Of a DNA stretch of 64,000 nt, positions 46,751 to 60,100 are shown piece after piece. The DNA is from Euryodendron excelsum (taxonomy: Eukaryota; Streptophyta; Magnoliopsida; Ericales; Pentaphylacaceae): contig CM065381.1 in the NCBI GenBank assembly GCA_033060915.1, forward strand, positions 34,853,836-34,917,835. Reading direction: 5' to 3'. The notes under the pieces are model-generated. The model did not search any database and had not been told where the DNA came from. It saw only the letters and a list, made by a program, of their open reading frames with translations. Each line of letters starts with the position of its first letter. Within the stretch, counting starts at the first letter, position 1. A program made the position numbers and the translations under genes.

Positions 46751-48203
46751 TTGAAAACCATTCTTATGGAAGTTGGAATGCAAAGATGCAAAAAAGTGAA
46801 TTAGGGGTTAATGAGGAGATTTTCTAAGGCATGATTTCTTAGTCTTATTCTAAGCTTCAAGGGACCAACTCTTTGGACCACTTTGAAAAGAATATTGGAG
46901 TAAAGAGCTTAAAAATGACATGGAGAGGGGAATAATTCAAGTTTGGAAAATATGATTGTAAACATGAAAATAAAATCAAGCACACAAAACATGAATAAGA
47001 TAGCCATATGCAAGGGGGTTATGAATTCATACAAGGCTTTAGGCTATACCACATAATCAAGGGGCTCTAAGGCCATACAATCTTATAGTAGGCTAGTGAG
47101 AGATCCCCCTGCACGGTGGCTCTCACTAACTTTCCTCTAGGCATGAACTAAGAGCCCTCTTGTTTCAAGTATACAAGAAAGGGGGGTAGAAGATGGGGAT
47201 TAAAAGAGAGAATAGTCTAAGTAGGCCAGGAGGGAGAAGAGAGGAGTGGGGGAAGACAAAAATATAAAAGAAATACTACATTTTGCCTTCAATACACTTG
47301 CAATCTTCTATGGATGTTTTGACTTGAGTTAGAATGGCTTTAAGTGTGCTTGAGGGGCTGGAAGAAGGTATTATATGGCATGGGAGGCAATGTAGGTAAC
47401 GTGTATAAGTTAGGGGGAGGTGAAATCTACCCTAACTGATTAAAGTGTGAGAGGTATATAGGGATTCAAGGTTCTAGAGCAATTTTTGCAGAGCTTCGCT
47501 ATCAATTTTGATTCTGGAATATGCAAAAGGGGAGGCTTGTACTTACAGGCAATCCTGGAGAGGCCTGGTGCATGTGGCACTTACGCCTGGGCAAAATTTG
47601 CCCCAACTGATGTAGCACATGCGCTAGTACTGTTTCATTGGCAGAATGCCATGTGGCACCCAGTGTACTAGTTAAATCTTGATGGTTGATTGAAGTTTGG
47701 TTGATCTGATCAAAATCTAGGCACATGTAGCATACGCTCCATCACTGGAAGTGTTTGTTTAAACTTTGCCGCGATAATTGAGCCAACCGAGAAGATTTTG
47801 GAGGAATTGGTTACATCCACGGTGTTCTCCTAGGGTTTCTTGTGAACTTTTGAGTTTTCAAAAAGTTTGAACAGTGTTCGAAAGTGCTAGATATCATCTT
47901 GGGAAGTGTGCATGAAATCGCATATTTGCTTAGCGTCTATGATACGCTCTGCGAGGGTTCAAAAGTAGCTGTTTTTGTGCTGTGTGATCGAGGCCTGCGG
48001 GAAGTGATCTCTCCGATCGGACCGTACCATTGGAAAGTACTCTGAAAAATAGTTTTGAAAATTTCCTAATTTACGCATTTCTCAAGTCGTTCGATGGTGC
48101 GTTATAGTCAGGGAATTGGAGAAAAAGCCAATCTTGGCAGAGCGTTTGTGAGACGCTCTAGGGGTGGTTGAAAGTCGCAATTTTCGAGCCACGCGATGAG
48201 GAG

Positions 48204-49337
48204 TGATCGCTTCTAGAAAGTGCGATATGATCTGCAATTGCATGGCCGTGATGTAGTAATACTCGGAGGAGTCTGAGGTCGATCCACAGGGAAGATGGTT
48301 GGTGTCCAAAGGAAACTCTTTTTAAACAAACAAAAACTCAAAGAATAACCTCAAGAATGAAAAATAAAAATGATTTGGCTTGAAGAGATTGTTTATCTAA
48401 TGATTAAATAAAAATAAGGGTTTTACTAAGGAAAAGAAGATCTTGGCTAAGAACGATTCAATTTCCTGGTAGAATGATAATTTCCTAAGGTATTTGTTTA
48501 TAACTCAATTCAACAACAACAACTTATGTCATTGAATCAGAAGATTTCGCAGTTAAAACCAATTTAGAATCTATCTCAACTTTATTCAGTATTTTTTAGA
48601 AAATAGATTCGAAGTGTTCATATCAGGGATCTAAGCAACAACTATGCGAGATCAATGTCGCGTATGAACACTCAAAGATATGATCACAAACTATTGATTT
48701 CGAAAGAAAAAGAATGAAGAAAAGAAAGATTCATTATTTAAAAGATGAAATGAGAAAGCCCAATTGAATACCTTGTTAAATCATCAATCCCTAGACAATC
48801 TTCACTTTCCTTACCAAGAAAGATGATTAGCTACTCATGAACATAATGAAATCTAAAATTTGTATTGAAAGCAATGGAATCAAATACAAGAATATTATTA
48901 ATCTAATGAAAGAAGAAAATATGAAAGCTCTCTAATACTCTCTCTAAGTCTAAAGATAACGTCTAAAACTCAGCCACCTGAATTAGGGTTTACAAGGAAG
49001 TATTTATAGGTTTAAAATTACACAAAAAATTGGATCTCCGTAGGGCGTCCGGACATGTGTCCGGACTCTCTGCTCAAGTTTTGGAGTAAGGTTGCAGAAG
49101 TTGTGCAGGGTGTCCAGACATGTGTCCGGACATCCTTGTCAAGTTTGGCCAATTTTGCTCATTTGTCCCGGTTTCTCTTCCGAATGCTCCCAAACACTCC
49201 CGAATACTCCAATTCACTCCAAAACCCTACAAAACATCCAAATAAACTTTATTAGACTAAAAAATAAATATAACATTATTCTAAGGCTAACAAAGTACAA
49301 ATCGAAGCGAATGAATTACACTTTAATAGTGTAATCA
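48204..49337 (-). mobile_element. Solo LTR S5, unrelated small LTR family
   Basis: A 1134-bp insertion starts TGATCGCTTC and ends AGTGTAATCA, with a perfect TSD AGGAG (48199-48203 and 49338-49342) and matching TGAT/ATCA ends. The sequence is unlike any other LTR here. A TATAAATA on the minus strand (49001-49008) suggests reverse orientation. It contains two GTCCGGACA(T/C)-type near-palindromes (49044-49066, 49110-49132) and a perfect 8-bp-stem hairpin ATTACACT/AGTGTAAT at its right end (49315-49335). No internal domain is present, so it is a solo LTR. The GATCGACCTCA-type word near its left end is, from memory, widespread in plant retroelements; the family is not assigned. Confidence 0.8.
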
Positions 49338-50506
49338 AGGAGCTTCGGGAAGTGATCTCTCCGATTGAGCCATATTGATGGAAAGACCTATGAACAAGCT
49401 TTTGGGAATTCCTCAGTTTACATATTTCTAAAATCGTTTGACAGTGCGTTATAACTAGGGAATCGGGGGAAAAGGTAATCTTGGCAGAGCGTTTGCGAGA
49501 TGCTCCAAGGGGCTTTCTTTGAGTCAGGCGTGTTTAGTGTCGTAAGGTCCTCCTTTGGTTAAACAGGGGTGTATGACAAGACCCGTCATTTAATATTCTA
49601 GGACCGCTGTTTCGTGGCACGTTTGGGTCGCCAGGGGCAAAATGGTTATTTTGATCGAGTTTGGTTAAAAAAGGTCATGAATGGACTGGACTATTCTGTT
49701 AAGCATACCGAGTCATTCAGGGATGATCCCGGAAGAGTTTTTCATTGTTTGGTGGGATTTGTGCTGTGCTAGGGCGTCTAGGGTTAAAACAATTATTTTG
49801 ACCGGAGTTAGCCGGAATGGGACCACAATTGGATAGAATAGCACGTCAAGTACGCCCAACTGCTTAGTAACACTTTGGAAAGGTGGACTTACCGTCTTGA
49901 GGGATTTTGAACTTTCTCGAGGCATGCCTAGAGGCCTAAGGGCAGGTTTTGTCATTTCTCCCCGAGTCGGGCTAGCAGGCGTTGGTGTTGACCTAGGTGT
50001 TGGTTCCCGAAACCGCCCGGTCTTGAAAAACTACCTGTGCAATGTTGGTCCCTGAGACCACCCGGTCTCAGAGAGCTACCTGTAGGGTGGTGTTAGTTTT
50101 TGAGAACGCTTGGTCTAAAAAAGCTACCTGTGAGGTTGGTGTTGGTCTACGAGAATGTCTGGTCTCGAAAAACTACCAAATGATGGACATTCTACATTGG
50201 CGGGCTAGCAGGTGCCAGAAGTGAACCATATGAAATTTGATAAGGTGTTGGTCCCCGAGATCGCCCGATATCAGGAAGCTACCTGGATGGTACTGGTTTT
50301 CGAGACTGGTCTCGGAAAGCTACCTAGAATGCCTAGGGGCGTTATGGTGTTTATGGCTTCAGTTGGGCCTTGTGGGTCTAGGAAGCGACTAGTTAACTAG
50401 ATTGGAGTTTGAAAGACCCGTCTTGGGCTTGTGTGTATTATGATATTTGAAAACTAGATTCGGTTCGGCCAGAGATTGCCGAGCGAGCAAAAATGGGGTG
50501 CTTACA

Positions 50507-50523
50507 GCTGCCCCTCTTTTTAT
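50507..50523 (-). promoter_or_regulatory. E3 polypurine tract
   Basis: The complement is ATAAAAAGAGGGGCAGC, directly adjoining the LTR TG. It is nearly identical to the E1 tract. Confidence 0.82.
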
Positions 50524-50979
50524 GTCTTTGCTTGTCGAAGGCAGAAAAATAACAAAGTAAGAATCCCTTTTTCATCGCGAGGTGATCGGAGGGACTGGAG
50601 CAGTTAGAATTTGGAATTTTGAGTTTTGAAAACTGGATTGTTTGGATTTTTGAAGTATAGAATTTTGAAAATTTCATTTTGAAACGATTTTGAAATATTT
50701 TTTTCTTTAATCAACATTCCGACCCCTAGAATGACACTCCTTTGGGGAGATTCAGGATTTTGAAGTTGAAAATAATTTTTTGAAAGATGTTGAAATTGAT
50801 TTTTCCTGAACTGTCATTTTCACTAGTGAAATGACACTCTTTTAGGGAGATTCAGGGTTTTAAAAATTTATACTTTGAAACCGAAGATGATTTTTGAAAT
50901 GATTTTGAAATTGAAGTTGATTATTTGAAATGGCCTTTGGTAATGGATGGATTTGGATTTGGATGTGGATCGGAAGGTT

Positions 50980-52080
50980 TCGAAAAACCTTTGAAATTTG
51001 GAACAAAACTTTTGAGGAAAAATGTTTGAAAACCTAGAGTTTTGAAATTAAACTTTTGAAGAGAAAAGTTTAGAAGACCTAGAATTTGATTTTGGGCTAC
51101 AACTTTTGTGGAGAAAGTTTTGAAAAGCTGAAAACTTTTTTGAAAGTGGGCTTTTTGAGGTAAAAGCGTGAAAACCCAAGATTTTAAAAAATTAGGGTTT
51201 TTGAGGCAAAAGTTTGAAAACCCAAAATTTTGAAAGTTAAGTTTTTTGAGGCGAAAGATAAAAAACTCGAAATTTTGAAAGTTAAGCTTTTTAAAGCGAA
51301 AGCTAGAAAACTCAGAATTTTAAAAGTTAAGCTTTTTGAGGCGAAAGCTAGAAAACCCGAATTTTGGAAAATAGAGTTTCTGAAGGAAAAAGCTCAAGAA
51401 ACCCGAGGAAATGTTTTAAAAACGGAGCTTTTGATGGAGAAAGTTCGGGAAACCCAAAAATTTTGGAACGCTAGGCTTTTTGAGGCGAAAGCTAGAAAAC
51501 TCGAAATTCTTTTGGAAAACAGAGCTTTTGAAGGAAAGAGCTCGAGAAACCCGATAAATGTTTTTGAGATTAAACTTTTTGAAGCAAAAAGTTCTTGGAA
51601 AACCCAAGAAACGATTTGAAGTCAAACTTTTTAAAGAAAAAAGTTAGAAAACCTAAAGGGTACTTTTGAAATCAAACTTTTTGAAGGAAAAAGTTAGAAA
51701 ACCTAGAAAGGTAGAAACCATTTGAAGGGGATTAATTTGAACTCAAAATTCAGAAACTACTATTTCTTTTATGAGGGTTAGAAAACTTTTTTTGACTCAG
51801 AACTTGGGAACTCTTGAAAACAAAATGTGTAGAAAATTCATTTTGACTTGAAACTTGAACTTTTGAAAACAAAATGTATAGAGAATTCATTTTGACTAGA
51901 AATTTGAACTTTTGAAGAGAAAACGTATAGAAAATTTATTTTGACTCGACACTTTTGATTTTTTGAAAGCAAAACGTATAGGAAATTCGTTTCGACTTGA
52001 AACCTGAATTTTTTGAAGACAAAATGTTTAGAAAATTCATCTTGGCTCGAAGCTTGAACCTTTGAAAGTTTATAAACTTC
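50980..52080 (-). repeat. ~45-51-bp tandem array in E3 internal region
   Basis: Units contain TTTTTGAGGCGAAAGCTAGA and AAACCCGAAATTTTGAAAG in the first half, then grade into ACTTTTGAAAACAAAATG with ATTCATTTTGACT in the second half. About 20 diverged copies are present. The 129-codon frame at 51230-51619 encodes degenerate KLFEAKARKLEIL-type repeats with no conserved protein signature, so I treat it as fortuitous. Confidence 0.75.
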
Positions 52081-52974
52081 ATAGTGTTTTTGAAAGATAG
52101 CAAGACTTTTCCTCTTTGAAATTGAGTTGAAATTCTAAACTTTTAGTGGAAAAATTTTGAATTTTTTTTTTTGGATATGAAAATTGATTTTGACTTTTGA
52201 AAGAAAGTAAGAGCTTTGATATTTTGTGTTTGAAACTTTTTGTAAAAATAGTTTTGAAATTTGAAAATATTTGTACACGAAGCCTTGAAAGTTTGGGAAT
52301 TTTTGAAAATCAAAATTTAAATTTTGAAAGAAAGCAAGGGCTTTTGCTTTTAAAGTTGATTTTGAGACAATTCAGTTAGAATTATACCTTGGCTTTACTT
52401 TGAAGCTTTGGAGATAGGTGAGCCTGAGGAATCATCAGAGACTGCTATGTGCTTGTGATTCTTTGGTCTTCAAGTTTGAAGGAGAGGGCATTTATTCGTC
52501 TTTGCTTGAGATCTGTGGGTGTTGAAATGCATGGTGTTTGATTGATTGTCGGGCTCCACTTTTGCTTACCATGACAGAATTCTTGTTGGGATATCTTCTG
52601 AAGGATTTTTCTTCTCTGAAGTCTAGTGTCTTAAGTTGAGGTCTCTTTTGAAGAGTTCAAGGTGTCTGGAAGGTCAAACACATTTGGCTGATTTGTCTTG
52701 AATTTGGTCGAGCAATTTGAATCGAATGGGAGGTATAGGGTGTGGTATTGTCTCAGTTTTCATGGTTTGAAAAAGGTTTATTAAAGTTGGTCGGGTGTTC
52801 GAGGATGGGACATTGCCCCAGTCTTTATGATTTGAGAAGGTTTCAAGGTTGATTTGCTTCATGTTGGTTCAGGATATTTTAGGGTTGAATGGGAGGTCAA
52901 GGGTGGGACATTGCCCTAGTCTTCATTGTTTGAAAAAGGTCGGATTAAGCTGTTAAAAGTTTTAAAAAGAAGTT

Positions 52975-53565
52975 AGAATGATATATGTTATACCCATGGA
53001 TGGACGCACAGATTATATAAGAATATAAACAAATAAATGAACGGGTTTACACAAGGATTGAAATGGATGCATGTCATACTTGTTGATGAATGCACAGGCT
53101 TATGCATGAATGGAATTAAATGTATGTCATACTTTTTGATGAATGCATAGGATTATACAAGAATGGACTTGAATGCATGTTATACTGTTTGATGAATGCA
53201 CATATAGGAATGGAATTGAATGCATATCATACTTTTTTGATGAATGCATATTGATCATACTTTTTTGATGAATGCATAGAGATGGATTTTGAATATATGT
53301 CAAACTTTTTGATGAATGTATGAACATATATGGTTTGTACAAGAATTGAAATGAATGCTTGTCATGCAGGTTGATACAAATATGAAAATGAATGCATATG
53401 TTTAATACATGGAATGAAATTTAATGCATATCATACTTTTTGATAAATGCACGAACATGTATGATTTATATGGGAATTGAAATGAATGCAAGTCATATTT
53501 TTAAATGAATGCACAATTTATGTAGGAATATATTTGAATGCATGTCATGCTTTTATGCATATATA
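52975..53565 (-). repeat. ~60-bp AT-rich minisatellite in E3
   Basis: About ten units carry GAATGCATGTCATAC, TTTTTGATGAATGCAC and GAATGGAATTGAAT words. E1 has the same minisatellite reversed at 11870-12180 with fewer units, so it is an ancestral part of the internal region. Confidence 0.8.
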
Positions 53566-54414
53566 AATGGAAATGGACGTATGTCTTGGGGTTTGCCCCA
53601 AGGTTCATGTTCAGTTATTATATCTCAGGATCAAGTAGTCTTTGAACTTCTGTCCTCCTCTTGGGATTCCCTTTTTGGGTTCTACCCCTTTCTTGTCGAG
53701 ATGTGATAACACTTGCACCTTCTCAAAGATTCAATCCATTGACTCGTTTTTCCCCTCTCTTTTTTGTTGAAAAGGAACACTTCTCTAAGTGGACCTCTCA
53801 AGTGACAGCCGATATCGCCCTTTGGCAAAGCAACTTGTACCTTCCTTCCTTAATTAGAGAAGACTTTACTTGGGACTGTAATGTAGGCCAAGTTTAAGGG
53901 TTGTACGAAATGAAGGGATACATAAGCCCAAATCTTTAAATTTAGCAGCAGTTATATGAACCAGAACCATATTTTGCAAGAAATGAATTTTGTCCCTGTA
54001 TTTGCCATTCTTTTTAGATGTTGTTTCTTTGTTCAAGCTTATTTAGACTAAACAATTTTTCTTGATCTAAGAGGACTTTAATTTAGACTGTAACGTGGGC
54101 TAGGTGATAGAGTATTTGAAAGGGAGGATAAAGGCTCAAAACCTATTATATTTGTTAGGCTATTAAAGACCCATGATCACCTTTGGCAAGTGGCTCTTAC
54201 CCTTGTCGTTCTTCTGGATTTTTTTCTTTGTCGAGAAGCTCGCTTTTGTTTTGTTCTTCTGTTGTCGTCTTAAATGACTCTGTCTTCTCTTTGAAAGCCA
54301 TCATTGTGTTTGGAAATCATTATTATGTTAGCAAATCATCATCATTTTTTTTTAGGAAATTGTTTTTTTTTAAAAACTTGATCTTATGTTGGCTCTTACA
54401 GATGTCGTCAATAC

Positions 54415-54580
54415 TACATTCTCTTGGAGATCATGATTCATTTATTGCGCACTTTCTTGGAAATCATCATTCATCCATCGCGTGCTCAATTGGAGATCAC
54501 CATTTGTTCACTATGCTTTCTCTTGGACAGTACTATTCATTGCACGTGCTCTTGGAGATCATCACGCATTCACGGTTTTG
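54415..54580 (+). repeat. ~42-bp degenerate repeat, four units
   Basis: Four units share CTTGGAGATCATCATTCA and a GCGC/CATGCT(T/C) stretch. A 137-codon frame at 54183-54596 crosses them but is compositionally biased and has no homologous frame in E1. I therefore do not call a gene. Confidence 0.6.
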
Positions 54581-54811
54581 CCTTTACCTAGTTTAGGCTG
54601 TGATCATTCAGTCGGCTAAATGATGGGAATGCAACCGACTCAAGTGGGCTTTGTAAGGGTTATATTTAGCTGTATGGTAAAGGAATTGAGGGCCGCTTAT
54701 CATTTCAAGTGAAATTGCTTAGTCTATAAAGCTTTTCCCAAAATTTAGTAACACTTAAAAAGATGGCAAATGTTAGTTTGTGAATTCACTTCTTGTATGT
54801 GCTTGCCCCAG

Positions 54812-54812
54812 T

Positions 54813-54848
<36 letters not shown>
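54812..54848 (+). repeat. 37-nt poly-G homopolymer
   Basis: An uninterrupted run of 37 G follows CTTGCCCCAGT. Homologous positions read CCCCAGTGTGGGGAGG in E2 (42125) and the reverse complement of CCCCCCACACTGGGG in E1 (5304). A short native G run has expanded. The exact length is the least reliable base count in the window. Confidence 0.9.
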
Positions 54849-54849
<1 letters not shown>

Positions 54850-57141
54850 GGCTCTTGGTTTGGGCTTTTGAATGGAAATCACCTGCGGCTCTAGTGGGCT
54901 GACCAAGGGACTGCATTTTATTTTAGGAGGATGAAATGATGGCTTCTCTTCTTTTTGAGGGTCTAACTACTCGCTGTTTTGCTAGGGCATCCTTTGGGGG
55001 TCACTCTTTGGACTTCAACAAGATATGTGATTGATCCTCATCTCTCACCCCTTTGTATTTCCCCTCTCTCTGTAATTTCTATTTTTCTCTCCCCTCTTTT
55101 TGGAGTCAAAGATTGTTTTTGCTGGGAGTGGTGCTTGTGCTATCCTATCCTCCAAGTCAGGGTAAAACATTTCGAAGGAAAAGTTCTTGGAGAAAATGAC
55201 ATCATTCATGAAAAGCCATGAGAAAATGATATAAAGATGAAAACTTTGGATCCTTTTCATTTAGATGATGTTAATTTCATGCTCAAATTCGAATTGAAAA
55301 TTGAAAGACGGGTTTGAAGGAAATCTCCCTTTTTCCAGAATAAACCCCCTAGGCTAGTTTTGGAATCATGTTGACATCCTTCACAATCCATTTTCCATGT
55401 GTGTCATCTAATTGCACAGGGATGGCTTCAAGAGTTTGAGGTCTGGTGGAGTGACAACATAGTATTGGGGTCATAGCTTTGCATAAATTATGAATTGGGC
55501 AGGGTGCTGGAGGGATTCTATCAGTTTGACTATGCTCTTGGACCTGGAAAAAGAAAAACAAAATGTAGTTAGCAAGTGGAGTTGAAGGCTTTATGTGATG
55601 CATGTCCTATGGGGTCCTTTCTTTGAGGTGATTTAGGCATGATGCTAAGTCCATTTTGGAGGTGGGATTTTGCCCCTATGTGCAATATAATACCTCTTTG
55701 GCATAGGCTGGTTGATACTTCTTTGTTTAGGGAATCCCGCCTCCATGGACTGAGAGAGATTTGGGCCTCTCTTGAGATATTATTCTATGCATGTCATGAA
55801 TCCTTAGGGTTTGAGAAACCCTTAGGGGTTTAGGTAGGTTTGATTATCATGAGATTGGATCATCCCTTTCTCTCTACAGTTGATTGAATGTATGAGAATG
55901 CAACAACTTGAGTTTTTTAAAACTCTTGTCCTGGAATGGATATCAATGAATGAGCATAATAGTAGTGAATATGTGAGCAGCATAATGGCAGCAGATGAGC
56001 AATTTTAGAAGATCCCCTTTTTCTGTCCTTGCTTTAGCCTCTGGCCTTCTTAGCCTTTGGAAATGAGAGAGAAGATAAGAGAGTGTAAAAAGAAAAACAA
56101 AAAAGGAGAAATTAGTGCCTTTGGATTGAAAATTTTTATGTAATGTATGCCCTAGGGGTGCCCCTATTTTGAGAGGGGAACTAAGCATGATATGTTGGCT
56201 CACGTTTGGAGATAGAGGGTTTCCCCTGTATGCAATATTGTACCTATGCGAGCCTATTCATTCATTCATTCACACATGCATTCATTCGATGAAAGTAAGA
56301 ATAACAGTTTTATTACATTTGATTCTTCTTTTTTTTTTTTGTTTTTTTTTATGTACATGAAATTGAAAGTACATTTGAAGGGGAAGGGGAACATTTTCCT
56401 TGGGACTGTCACTTATGCAATTTTTATATTTGAAATCCTAAACTACTCTTGAGTTTTCGGATTTTCCTTATTCGATGGAGGTCTATGAGAGACCTTGATT
56501 CAGTATTGCCCCTTGTCTTCTTGGCAGCCCTATCTTCGTGAGTGAAGAGGGATTAGGGTCCCTCTTTATAAGATGACTTTGATGCATGCCATGAGTCCTT
56601 AGGGTCACTTGGTACCCTTAGGAATTTTGGTAGGCTTGATTCGAGTGAGAAGGTCTCTGGCCCTTTCTCTGAGGGTTAATTAGATGCATAGAGATACAAT
56701 GACTTCAGTTACTTTAGGAACTCTTGTCTTGAAATGAATTTTGATGCATGAGTAGTTATGATGCAAAAAGATGTATACATAATATAATAACAAAAATCAA
56801 GCAGCACAACAGCATGAATAGAACAAAATATAAGGGAAAGTAAAGCGGTTGCCCTTTCCTTCCCTGGTTTTGAAATTGATGCGCGTGTTCTAAATCTGAC
56901 AGAGGTTCGGCTATATATGGGGTGCTACATGAGCATGAGGTTGGGGGTTACTAATGCTTCCTAAAAAGCTCGGTTCTCAAACCTTCAAATCTTCGGCGTT
57001 CACCCCCGAAAGGGTGAACTCCATTTTTGGTTGGTGGTTTAAGAGGGAGAACTATCAGGAGGCCGTAAGTTGAGAAACTGACACAGTATCCGCCCACATC
57101 AATATACTGTTCTCCATTCTATTTAGAAGGGTAGTAACCAG

Positions 57142-60100
57142 TGTAAGCACCCCATTTTTGCTCGCTCGGCAATCTTCGAGATGACCAAGCTCACTTTCAC
57201 ACATCACATGCATATTTAGACTCTAAGCCAGCCTTTTTAACTTGAATTTAGTCTACCAGTCGCTTCTCGGGCCCGTAGGGCCCACTTGAAGCTAAATGAC
57301 CGTATTGTCCCTGGGCATTCGAACGCCCCAGGAACCACACCGGCTCTGGGTATCAAACTAATAACCTTTTGAGATTACTTCTTATGGTATTCTCAACCTT
57401 CCTCTACCTTTTCGGATCATTCCAAGTTAGTTCCGGCAAACCCGGTGTAAAATGACTGTTTTGCCCCTAGTGGGCCGGTCTCCTTTTTTTACCACACCGG
57501 CTCTGGGTATCAAACCGGTAACCTCCTGAGACTACTTTTTATAGTGTTCTCAACCTCCTTTTACCTTTTCGAATCATTCCGAGTCAATTCCGGCCAACCC
57601 GGTACGAAATGACCATTTTGCCCCTAGTGGGCCGGTCTCCTTTTCCGACCACGCCGGCTCTGGGAATCAAACCGGCAACCTTTGGGAACATTCTAAATAA
57701 TGTTTCCAGATCCCGAGTCCTCTTCTGGGACAGTCCGGGTTTGTCCCGGCAGTTTCCCTGTCTAGTTGGCCGTTTTGCCCCTAAAGGCCCGGTCAACCTT
57801 TCCGACACATCTTATCCTCACTTTTCAAGTCAAATATCTCTAGGACACTATTTTAAGTGTTCTTGCTCCTTTTCGGCCTTCTGGGTCATTCCCGGCTCCT
57901 TCAAATCATTCCCGGACTTTCCGGAGTCACTCATAATGAAGCCAAGCTAAAGATTGCATGGTAGTCACTAGTACAGGTGCCCGAATCTAGTCAAAGATAC
58001 GTTGCTTGCCGACCTTAAATATTTCCTAAATGGCTGGCGCCACTAGTAGTGGCGCCAAGCCAAAAATTGGCCTGGTGCCACTCCTAGTGGCGCCAGTGTA
58101 AAGATTGGCCTAGCGCCACTACAATAGGCGCCAGTGTTGTCCAGCCTCTATAAATACAGAGCCTCCTCCAGCGTTCAAAGGATCCGCAAACTCAACCTAA
58201 AAATCATATAATTCGATATACAGAGCTCGAGCACCTCCAAAATCCTAGCTTTCCTAGGTTTTCCAAACCCTAGCCACTATACACTAAACCCTGGCCTCCT
58301 ATACACTCCTATACATCCCCCATACACTCATACACTAGCCTTCAACCATCCTTTGAAGACTTGAAGAGCTAAAATCTAAAGCTTGAAGACTGAAGGTGAA
58401 GATCAAGACGAAGACCGAAGACCGAAGAAAGCAAGGCGCGCAAAATAACAAGACATACGGTAGGCTCCCTATTTAAATTTTCACACTTCCCCCCTCTCTC
58501 TTCTCTCTCCTAACCCACTTGGGTTTTCTCTATTTTAATCCCCCATCTCTTTCCCCCCCTTTCTTTGCATGCTTGAAACAAGGGGATTCTTGGTCCATGT
58601 GTAGGATTGGGCTATTGAAGAGTCACCGTGTCGGGGGCTTTCTTCTAGTCTAACCAGAGACCACCTGGGTCCAGCCCTCTTGATTATGTGGTGAAGCCTT
58701 AGCCTTGTATGTTCACGACCCCCAATTGCATTGTGCATATCATGATCTTGCATTTTTCAAAAACCGTTTTCAAAGTTGTTTTTCAAATCGTTTTCAAACT
58801 TGTTTTCAAAATTACATCAAAATCTCTTTTTCAAAACTTGTTTTTAAAACCACAATCATAGGGTGATTCTAGCTTTTCCATGGCTAGGATTGCTTTAGGA
58901 AAGTGTTACATTTAAAGTGACCAATACGGTCCATATTTTCAAATCTTGTTGTTTTCAAAACCGCTTTCCTAAAGTGGTTATAGCCCTCTTATGGTTAGAG
59001 TTGCTTTAGGAAAGTGAGATGTTTTTACATTTTCTAAAAACTCTCTTTTCAAAAATCCCCTAAAAATCTCTTTCAATATATTTTTCTAAAACTCTCCTCC
59101 CCAAAAGCGTTTTCTAAAAACTCCTTTCCAAAGCCTATTTTTTTTCAAAACTCCCTTTTTCAACTCCTTTCCAAAACCCTCTCCCCAAAATTCACTTTCT
59201 AAAAACGTTCCCCAAAAATCTTTCTAAAAACTCTTTCCAAAATCTTCTTTCTAGAAATTCCCCTCTAGGATTTTCCTTCTAAAATCTACGTTTCCAAAAC
59301 CACACTTTCCAAAAACTCATCTTCTTTAAAATCTCTTTCCAAAAACTCTCTTCAAATTTATTTTCCAAAAACTCTTCCCTCTAGAAACTCCTCCATAGGA
59401 TTCCCTTCTAGAAAACCTTCATTTCCAAAAACGCACTTTCCAAAAACTCTCTCTTTAGAGCCCAAATCAAGCCCTAGAACTCGCAATTAGGAAACCCTAA
59501 TTTTCTTTCCAAAAACATGGTTTTCAAACTTTGCCCCAAACCTAGGTTTTCAAAACCTCTTATTTTCACATCCAAACTATACACATTTCCAAAACCTCTT
59601 TTTTACGTCAAAACTATAGCCTTTCAAATCTAGGGTTTCCAAAATCTCCCTTTCCAAATCTGTGCCAAATCCTATCTTCCTTTTAGGAAACCAAATCAAA
59701 TCTCTCCATTTAGGAAACCAAATCCAGTTCTCCGTTTTTTGGAAACGAAATCAAACCTTTTCTTTTAGAAACCAAATCCAATCCCTTTCTAATCCAATTC
59801 TTTCCTAATTCAAATCCTTCCTAAACTTCCACTTTCCTAAATCTTAAGTTTCCAAAACTTGAACATAAAAATCTTTCCTAAATTTTAAAACTCAATTTCC
59901 ACATCCTTCCTAACTCCAGTCTTTCCTAATTCTACCCCTTTCCAAATCTCAACTTTCCAAATCTAATTTTTCAAACCTATCCTAAATTCAAACCTTTCCT
60001 AATCTCAAGATTTTCTAAAACTGAAACTCTAAAATTTTCTAAATCTTAAACTTTTCTAAATTTCAAATTTTTCAAAATTAAAACTTTCTAAATTTGAAAC

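Larger units (their letters stand above)
45729..50506 (-). mobile_element. E3 3' LTR, part b (family B)
   Basis: The E3 LTR continues after the E2 insertion, ending GGGGTGCTTACA at 50506 next to a PPT. Up to about 46450 it matches the E3 5' LTR (63168-64000) with roughly 5% difference over 200 bp by eye. It is related to family A only in islands: the leader module (47005-47180), 29-bp-like and 155-bp-like words (49560-50340) and the termini. Without S5 and the E2 insertion the LTR is about 4.8 kb. It includes a ~165-bp duplication at about 47996-48165 and 49345-49510 (GGGAAGTGATCTCTCCGAT to GGCAGAGCGTTTG). S5 lies between the two copies. Confidence 0.82.
50507..57141 (-). mobile_element. E3 internal region, main part (non-coding)
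   Basis: Starting at the PPT (50507-50523 on minus), about 90 bp match the PPT-proximal ends of E1 and E2. The region then becomes a ~50-bp-period array (50980-52080), unique sequence (52390-52970), a 60-bp minisatellite (52975-53565), and modules shared with E1 (53860-57141, reversed). The antisense PMD-type gene present in E1 and E2 is absent, and no gag-pol is visible. The frame at 51230-51619 simply reads the repeats. Sequence at 52390-52970 (TTGCCCCAGT(C/T)TTTATG words in two or three copies) shows nothing else recognisable. Confidence 0.75.

Noticed and set aside
49315..49335. Helitron 3' hairpin
   Set aside because: The hairpin is perfect, but no CTRR end follows. The insertion has TG..CA ends and a 5-bp TSD, which fit an LTR.
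51230..51619. 129-codon Lys/Glu-rich protein gene in E3
   Set aside because: It is a direct reading of a ~48-bp tandem array. There is no equivalent frame in E1 or E2 and no domain.
54183..54596. 137-codon membrane-protein-like frame
   Set aside because: It is Phe/Ser-rich low complexity crossing a ~42-bp repeat. Homologous E1 sequence has no such frame.
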